A stretch of DNA of 64,000 nucleotides from Prevotella sp. (GTDB lineage: Bacteria; Bacteroidota; Bacteroidia; Bacteroidales; Bacteroidaceae). Positions 59,082-64,000 of the stretch are shown here, piece by piece. How positions within the stretch are numbered: the stretch's first letter is position 1; every line of letters begins with the position of its first letter. Location: contig JAFQQY010000035.1 of assembly GCA_017410365.1 (NCBI GenBank), forward strand, positions 90,790 through 154,789, read 5' to 3'. The translations under genes and the position numbers were made by a program. Below the pieces are notes generated by a model that was not told the origin of the DNA, ran no database searches, and saw nothing but the letters and a program-made list of their open reading frames with translations.

Positions 59082-61331
59082 TTACTTATCCAATACAAAA
59101 TCTATCTGTTTCTTTTCAAGATTTGTGCTAGCAACCTTTATGCGTATTGGGTCGCCAAGCTGGTATTTGTGGTGATGACGGCGACCAACAAGGCAGTAGT
59201 TGCGCTCATCGAAGTCATAATAGTCGTCGTCGAGGTCGCGCATTGACACCAGTCCCTCGCAATGGTTGTCGTCAATCTCACAATAAATGCCATAGCTCTG
59301 TATGCCACTGATATGGGCATCATAGACATTTCCCACCTTATCGCCCATAAACTCAACCATCTTGTATTTTATAGAGTCGCGCTCAGCATTAGATGCTATT
59401 ATCTCCATATCCGTGCTGTGCTCACATAATTCCTCTATGTGGTCTTGATTAGCAGAACGGCCACCCTGCTGATAGCGTGTGAGCAAGCGGTGGACAATTG
59501 TATCAGGATAACGGCGTATTGGCGACGTAAAGTGCGTATAGTAGTCAAACGCCAAACCGTAATGTCCGATGTTGTGGGTGCTGTATTTTGCCTTCATCAT
59601 AGCCCTCAAAGCCACTGTCTCAATCAGTTTCTGCTCTTTTCGTCCGTTGCAATCATCCATCAATGCATTCAGACTTCTTGATATGGCCCCCTTTGTTCCC
59701 GCCGTCTTCAGCTTGTATCCAAACTTAACTACGAACTCACGCAGCGTTTCAAGCTTAGTCTGGTCCGGTTGGTCATGAATACGATATGGCAATGTCTTTG
59801 CCTTAGTGCCCTTCTTAACCTTGCCTATTCCTTCTGCCACGGTACGGTTGGCAAGCAACATGAACTCTTCTATGAGTTGATTGGCATCGAGCGATTTCTT
59901 GAAATAGCAGCCAATTGGCTTGCCTGTCTCATCAATATCGAAACGCAATTCCTCGCGGTCGAACTTCACTGCACCGTTATTGAATCGTACCTCACGAAGT
60001 TTCTTGGCAAGGGCATCCAACTTCAACAGCATCGGGGTATTCTCGTCAAACGAGGTTTTAGCAGTTGACGAGTTGACAAGTTGACAAGTTGACAAGTTAT
60101 TTGCATCTGCTTGTGATGTGGCAGTTGACGAATTGTTAGAGTTAGGGGTGATACCTCTTTTGCTCTCATCAATCATCGCCTGCACCTCTTCATATGCATA
60201 ACGACGGTTGCTCCTGATGACGGTATGTACCAAACGCCAGTTATGAACCACAGCCTCATCGTCCATCTCGAAGATTACACTATATGCCAGTTTGTCTTCA
60301 TCCGGGCGTAAAGAACAGATGAAATTGCACAGGCGTTCAGGCAGCATCGGTATGGTGCGGTCAACCAGATAAACACTCGTGGCTCGTTTAAGAGCCTCCT
60401 TGTCTATTACAGAGCCTTCGGTGACATAATGAGAAACATCGGCAATATGCACACCCACTTCCCAATGACCATTGTCAAGAGCTCTCACGCTAAGCGCATC
60501 GTCGAAATCCTTTGCATCCTTCGGGTCGATAGTACATGTAAAGACATCGCGGAAGTCCTCACGCTCAGCCAGATCTTGTTCGGTTATCTCTGCATTTATC
60601 TTCTCTGCAGCCTCCTCCACATGTTTCGGATAGCGGTACGGCAGTCCATACTGAGCCAATATGGCATGCATCTCAACATCATTGTCGCCCTGCTCGCCTA
60701 ATACGTCAACCACCTCGCCAATCATATTCTTATGGCTACCGTCGGGCCACTGGGTGATTTTCACAACAGCTTTCTCGCCAGTTGTTCCGCCCTTCAGCTT
60801 GTTCTTAGGTATAAGAATATCCTGCGACAACAGATTGTCTTGTACTAAAAGGAATGCTATATCTGCCTCAACCTGCAGCTTGCCGACAAAAGTGTCGCGG
60901 GCGCGCTCTAAAATTGCCGTTACCATGGCCTCCTTCATGTGGCGGGTGCGTCGTGCCATGAAAGCCACCTGCACGCGATCGCCATCAAGCGCCGACATAG
61001 AGTTACGCTCAGCCACAAAAATCGGCAGACTGCCATCGTCTGGCACAAAAGAGTTCTTGCCGTTTGACTTACGTCGGAACACACCTTCCTGCAGCTGTGT
61101 CTTTGTATTCAGGCGATAGGAGTTCTCACTCACTTTGGTAAGATAATCATCCCACGCCATTTCCTCCATAATGTCTATAGCCAGCATCTTCAGAGGATGC
61201 GTATTCAGTTTCAACATCTTGAATATCTGCTTGAAACTATAAGTTTGTGACGGATTTGTCTGAAAGAAACTCTGCAGCACTGCGCTGAGGTCTTTCTTAT
61301 TCATTTTCTTACCAGCCTTTTTCTTTGCCAT
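59082..61331 (-). CDS. rnr: ribonuclease R (3'-5' exoribonuclease)
   Basis: 749 residues. N-terminal helix-turn-helix-like region (about 10-70), two cold-shock/OB domains (about 75-245), the RNB catalytic domain (about 255-610) with IDPKDAKDFDDAL near residue 275 holding the metal-binding Asp cluster, HIADVSHYV, HFTSPIRRYPD, and a C-terminal S1 domain (about 650-740). Degrades structured RNA processively. Odd: about 35 extra residues at roughly 390-425, rich in Ser/Asn/Thr (NLSTCQLVNSSTAK), encoded by an 8-bp tandem repeat of intergenic type and inserted in the RNB domain between two otherwise normal blocks. The frame stays open and all catalytic motifs are intact, so the enzyme is probably active. 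Confidence 0.93.
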   Translation of the reverse strand: MAKKKAGKKMNKKDLSAVLQSFFQTNPSQTYSFKQIFKMLKLNTHPLKMLAIDIMEEMAWDDYLTKVSENSYRLNTKTQLQEGVFRRKSNGKNSFVPDDGSLPIFVAERNSMSALDGDRVQVAFMARRTRHMKEAMVTAILERARDTFVGKLQVEADIAFLLVQDNLLSQDILIPKNKLKGGTTGEKAVVKITQWPDGSHKNMIGEVVDVLGEQGDNDVEMHAILAQYGLPYRYPKHVEEAAEKINAEITEQDLAEREDFRDVFTCTIDPKDAKDFDDALSVRALDNGHWEVGVHIADVSHYVTEGSVIDKEALKRATSVYLVDRTIPMLPERLCNFICSLRPDEDKLAYSVIFEMDDEAVVHNWRLVHTVIRSNRRYAYEEVQAMIDESKRGITPNSNNSSTATSQADANNLSTCQLVNSSTAKTSFDENTPMLLKLDALAKKLREVRFNNGAVKFDREELRFDIDETGKPIGCYFKKSLDANQLIEEFMLLANRTVAEGIGKVKKGTKAKTLPYRIHDQPDQTKLETLREFVVKFGYKLKTAGTKGAISRSLNALMDDCNGRKEQKLIETVALRAMMKAKYSTHNIGHYGLAFDYYTHFTSPIRRYPDTIVHRLLTRYQQGGRSANQDHIEELCEHSTDMEIIASNAERDSIKYKMVEFMGDKVGNVYDAHISGIQSYGIYCEIDDNHCEGLVSMRDLDDDYYDFDERNYCLVGRRHHHKYQLGDPIRIKVASTNLEKKQIDFVLDK
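60064..60095. repeat. 8-bp GTTGACAA array inside the rnr coding region
   Basis: Four 8-mers (GTTGACGA, GTTGACAA three times), then GTTATTTG, and another partial copy (GTTGACGAATTG) at 60124-60135. Identical in type to the intergenic array at 10455-10494. It explains the extra Ser/Thr/Asn/Leu residues of this RNase R. Confidence 0.88.
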
Positions 61332-61482
61332 ATTGCGAGTTTTTTGAGTTTGTAAGTTTATGAGTCTATCCTTATGCTTTCTGGTTTTTCTAATTGCAAA
61401 GTAACAAAATAAATCTGTATTATGGCGTATTTCAAATGATAATTTATTTTAACGTCTCAAAAATTTTCCGATTACATCGCTA

Positions 61483-61782
61483 TTGAAATATAGCCGTTGG
61501 ATGAATTAAAGTTGAGTAAACGTGAATTAAAAATAAGTATTAATCGATTCAACCCTTATCGCAAATAAGACTAATAGCAGACAACTATAATCGTTAAAAT
61601 ACAGTAATAATTAGTCCGAACGTGCTTCGGACTAACAGTCCGCGCCGTTCGGACTGACAGTATGTTCCCTTCTGACTGGTAGTCCGAACGCCACGGACTG
61701 GATTTAATAAGATATATTATTGCAGGAACTTTGAATATTCAGGGTACGTTGGATATTAATTCATCCAACGGGTTGAAATATA
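61483..61782. mobile_element. MITE-like element with 16-bp inverted ends and 10-bp direct repeats
   Basis: CCGTTGGATGAATTAA (61494-61509) and its exact complement TTAATTCATCCAACGG (61756-61771) bracket about 280 bp. Directly outside, one base removed on each side, the decamer TTGAAATATA occurs in direct orientation (61483-61492 and 61773-61782), the signature of a target-site duplication. No ORF inside. The interior carries the 22-bp array. It lies upstream of the -7 element of the epimerase gene. Confidence 0.65.
61613..61702. repeat. 22-bp palindromic array, locus 4 (AGTCCGA type)
   Basis: Units at 61613-61636 (24 bp, loop of 7), 61637-61658, 61659-61680 (degenerate) and 61681-61702. Examples: AGTCCGC-GCCGT-TCGGACT-GAC and AGTCCGA-ACGCC-ACGGACT-GGA. 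Same 7-5-7-3 layout as the other three loci with unrelated sequence. Confidence 0.85.
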
Positions 61783-61855
61783 TAATCACTCATCGTAAAA
61801 AACCACAACTGACGGAATAAAATAACGGAATGCCATGATAATCAGAGAAAAGTAT

Positions 61856-61863
61856 TACCTTTG
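61856..61863 (+). promoter_or_regulatory. -7 promoter element of the epimerase-PAP2 operon
   Basis: TACCTTTG matches TAnnTTTG, 20 bp before the ATG at 61884. No good -33 box. Confidence 0.5.
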
Positions 61864-61883
61864 CAGCAAAATTGTAACAGGCA

Positions 61884-62876
61884 ATGAATATTCTTATAAC
61901 CGGAGCGACTGGCTTTATCGGCGGATTCATCGTCGACGAGGCACTCAATAGAGGCATGCAAGTGTGGGTGGCTGTACGACCTACCAGCAGCAGAAAGTAT
62001 CTTACAGACCCCAGAATACAATTCCTTGAACTGAACCTTGGAAACAAGGAGCAGATGAAGGAGCGAATGGGTAATTTGAAATTCGACTACGTGGTGCATG
62101 CTGCTGGTGCAACCAAATGTCTGCATGCCGAAGACTTCTTCCGCAGCAATACCGATGGTACCAAAAATCTTGTGCAGGCACTCATCGAACTGCAAATGCC
62201 TTTAAAGCGCTTTGTCTTCGTGAGCAGCCTCAGCGTCTACGGTCCCGTGGCAGAAAAACAACCATACCGTGAAATCTGCCTCAACGACAAACCACAACCA
62301 AACACAGCATACGGGCGAAGCAAGCTGGCTGCAGAGCAATACATAGAGAGCCTAAGCAGTCTGCCATACGTCATCTTGCAACCTACAGGAGTATATGGTC
62401 CGCGCGAACGCGACTACTTTATGATGGCCAAGAGCATAAAGAGCCATACCGACTTCTCCGTGGGCTACAAGCCGCAAGACCTGACATTCGTCTATGTGCT
62501 CGACGTGGTGCAAGCCATATTCCTGGCCCTCGACTGCCAAAAGACTGGCGGCAAATACATGCTCAGCGACGGTGAGGTGTATTCATCACGCACATTCAGT
62601 GACCTGATACATCGAGAACTGGGAAAGCCGTGGCTTTTGCGCATCAAGGCACCTATATGGCTGCTGCGTATCATCACCTTCTGCGGCGAATACATAGGTC
62701 GCATGACTGGCAAGATATCTGCACTTAACAACGACAAATACAACATCATGAAGCAGCGCAACTGGCATTGCGACATCAATCCTGCCATAAAAGATTTGGG
62801 ATATAAGCCAAAATATCAGCTTGACGAAGGTGTCAGACTGACCATAAAATGGTATAAGGAAAACGGATGGCTATAA
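61884..62876 (+). CDS. NAD-dependent epimerase/dehydratase (extended SDR)
   Basis: 330 residues. Rossmann motif ITGATGFIGGF at the N-terminus, HAAGATK (about 71), SSLSVYGP with the catalytic Ser, and YGRSK (Tyr about 143, Lys four residues later). The substrate-binding half starts LQPTGVYGPRERDYF. Two hydrophobic patches near 250-275 (APIWLLRIITFCGEY) suggest membrane association, as in members acting on polyprenyl- or sterol-like substrates. The gene overlaps the PAP2 gene by 10 bp, so a lipid or sugar-lipid substrate is more likely than a free nucleotide sugar; the precise reaction is unknown. Confidence 0.85.
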   Translation: MNILITGATGFIGGFIVDEALNRGMQVWVAVRPTSSRKYLTDPRIQFLELNLGNKEQMKERMGNLKFDYVVHAAGATKCLHAEDFFRSNTDGTKNLVQALIELQMPLKRFVFVSSLSVYGPVAEKQPYREICLNDKPQPNTAYGRSKLAAEQYIESLSSLPYVILQPTGVYGPRERDYFMMAKSIKSHTDFSVGYKPQDLTFVYVLDVVQAIFLALDCQKTGGKYMLSDGEVYSSRTFSDLIHRELGKPWLLRIKAPIWLLRIITFCGEYIGRMTGKISALNNDKYNIMKQRNWHCDINPAIKDLGYKPKYQLDEGVRLTIKWYKENGWL

Positions 62877-63847
62877 AGACAGAACAAAGAATGAAGAAAT
62901 TTTTCCAATTAGAAAAGAAGCCCAAGAAGGGATTGCTGGCTGTAGAATGGGTGGCTATGGGCTATCTAGTGTTCACACTGATAGTAATGTGTATTGTCTA
63001 TCCAAAACTGGACAACCCCGTCGAAATGCTAAAGGGCAGACTGATGGTCGTCGGCGTGACACTGGCGGCATGGGGACTATATAGGCTGTTGCCTTGCCGA
63101 CTGACAAGGCTGGCACGAATATTGGTTCAGATGGCATTACTCTCATGGTGGTATCCAGATACATACGAACTGAACCGCACACTGCCCAACCTCGACCACA
63201 TCTTTGCACAATGGGAGCAAAGCTGGTTCTGCTGCCAACCCTCAATCCTTTTCTCACAGGTGTGCAGCCATCCGATATTCAGTGAACTGATGGATATGGG
63301 CTATTTTATCTATTATCCGCTGATAGCCGCTGTTGCCATCTACTATTTCTTCTGGCGATACAATGAGTTTGGCCGCGCGTCGTTCATCATTCTCGCCTCC
63401 TTCTTTGTATATTATGTAATATACGTCTTACTGCCTGTAACAGGACCACAATATTACTTCCCTGCCATCGGACTTGACAATGCGGCAGCAGGCATTTTTC
63501 CGAACGTGGGCGATTACTTCGCCACCCTGCGTGACGCCATAGAAAGTCCTGGATATAAAGACGGCATTTTCTATCAACTGGTGCTCGATGCCCACAATGC
63601 AGGCGAAAGGCCAACAGCTGCATTTCCCAGCAGCCATGTAGGAGTAACCACCATTCTCATGCTACTGGCATGGCAGTCGCGCTACCGCCCTCTGTTCTGG
63701 TGCATGCTGCCTTTCTATATCTTGCTTTGCCTGTCGACAGTCTACATCATGGCCCACTATGCAGTCGATGTGCTAGGTGGTTGGATTTCAGCCTTCGCCT
63801 TCTACTTCATGCTGAAGTATATATACAATAAATGCATTAAACCCTAA
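62867..63847 (+). CDS. PAP2-superfamily membrane phosphatase/phosphotransferase
   Basis: 326 residues, about six transmembrane helices. The acid-phosphatase motifs are visible: R-P-T near residue 249, FPSSHVG (about 254-260) and HYAVDVLGG (about 297-305) with the catalytic His. Members remove phosphate from phosphatidate or undecaprenyl pyrophosphate; Bacteroidota also have PAP2 enzymes that act as inositol phosphorylceramide synthases. The start at 62867 has AAGGA 8 bp upstream and overlaps the epimerase; a methionine at 62891 is an alternative start. Substrate undecided. Confidence 0.85.
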   Translation: MAIKTEQRMKKFFQLEKKPKKGLLAVEWVAMGYLVFTLIVMCIVYPKLDNPVEMLKGRLMVVGVTLAAWGLYRLLPCRLTRLARILVQMALLSWWYPDTYELNRTLPNLDHIFAQWEQSWFCCQPSILFSQVCSHPIFSELMDMGYFIYYPLIAAVAIYYFFWRYNEFGRASFIILASFFVYYVIYVLLPVTGPQYYFPAIGLDNAAAGIFPNVGDYFATLRDAIESPGYKDGIFYQLVLDAHNAGERPTAAFPSSHVGVTTILMLLAWQSRYRPLFWCMLPFYILLCLSTVYIMAHYAVDVLGGWISAFAFYFMLKYIYNKCIKP

Positions 63848-64000
63848 TCGTTCATTAGGCCGTAAATGTGATATTAAGAAATACTTTTTGCACTTTTGTC
63901 TATTCTTTTTGGCATATTTTTCATGTCTCTTCAGTCGTATAGCCCGCTATACTCCTTTAGAACACATAAAAAATCTTCTCAAAAATAACAAGACAAACGC
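63848..64000. other. window end, no gene seen
   Basis: 153 bp without a usable ORF. A small hairpin GTATAG-CCCG-CTATAC lies at 63937-63952 and could be part of a longer feature beyond the window edge. Confidence 0.4.

Noticed and set aside
59082-61331. RNase R as a pseudogene because of the repeat insertion
   Set aside because: The frame is continuous, the catalytic Asp cluster and S1 domain are intact, and the insertion is at a variable loop.
6697-61702. CRISPR arrays
   Set aside because: The 22-bp units are contiguous palindromes with no unique spacers of 25-40 bp, and no cas genes are present.

Overview
The window looks like a chromosomal segment of a gut- or rumen-type Bacteroidota, most likely Prevotella or a close relative. 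The evidence is two SusC/SusD pairs, lipoproteins with Bacteroidota-style leaders, a fused two-subunit 2-oxoacid:ferredoxin oxidoreductase, a TGS-domain nucleoside kinase, type-IX-like C-terminal tails, and several promoters of the Bacteroidota form TTTG-N19/20-TAnnTTTG. I saw no rRNA, tRNA or CRISPR array.

Layout. 1-1.2 kb: the 5' part of an SLC13-type anion transporter. 1.6-1.9 kb: a small antitoxin-like gene followed by a decayed Txe/YoeB toxin. 1.9-6.7 kb: an O-antigen-ligase-like (Wzy_C) membrane protein with two small exported proteins, divergent from a TPR membrane lipoprotein with a DNA-binding-like C-terminus. 6.8-10.4 kb: korA and korB, separated by a GxxExxY nuclease-like gene lying between inverted repeats. 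11.2-13.2 kb: a flotillin and its NfeD-like partner. 13.4-15.1 kb: a nucleoside kinase. 15.2-43.9 kb: a polysaccharide utilisation locus, all on the minus strand. In transcription order it holds a large secreted beta-sandwich protein, a GH51-GH43 arabinofuranosidase fusion, a FAS1 lipoprotein, SusC, SusD, two FAS1 lipoproteins, SusC, SusD and a GH128-like glycosidase. Arabinose-containing plant glycan is the likely substrate. 44.6-48.2 kb: a Na/Pi cotransporter and a long-chain acyl-CoA synthetase. 48.3-49.0 kb: a hemolysin III family protein. 49.2-59.0 kb: an eight-gene operon built around a tubulin/FtsZ-superfamily protein. 59.1-61.3 kb: RNase R. 61.9-63.8 kb: an NAD-dependent epimerase and a PAP2 phosphatase.

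The best candidate for an undescribed system is the 49.2-59.0 kb operon. It encodes a membrane protein, a 1033-residue tubulin-like GTPase candidate with a C-terminal GYF_2 domain, a zinc-ribbon/TM/MORN protein and five exported proteins, closed by a terminator. It resembles a cytoskeletal or membrane-remodelling machine that reaches across the envelope.

A second signal is in the intergenic DNA. Four arrays are built from 22-bp palindromic units with a 7-5-7-3 architecture and a different sequence at each locus. One of them sits in a 280-bp MITE-like element with 16-bp inverted ends and 10-bp flanking direct repeats. Many gene boundaries also carry 8-9 bp period arrays, often as inverted pairs. 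One such array lies in frame inside RNase R. Another forms the ends of the GxxExxY unit in the kor operon.
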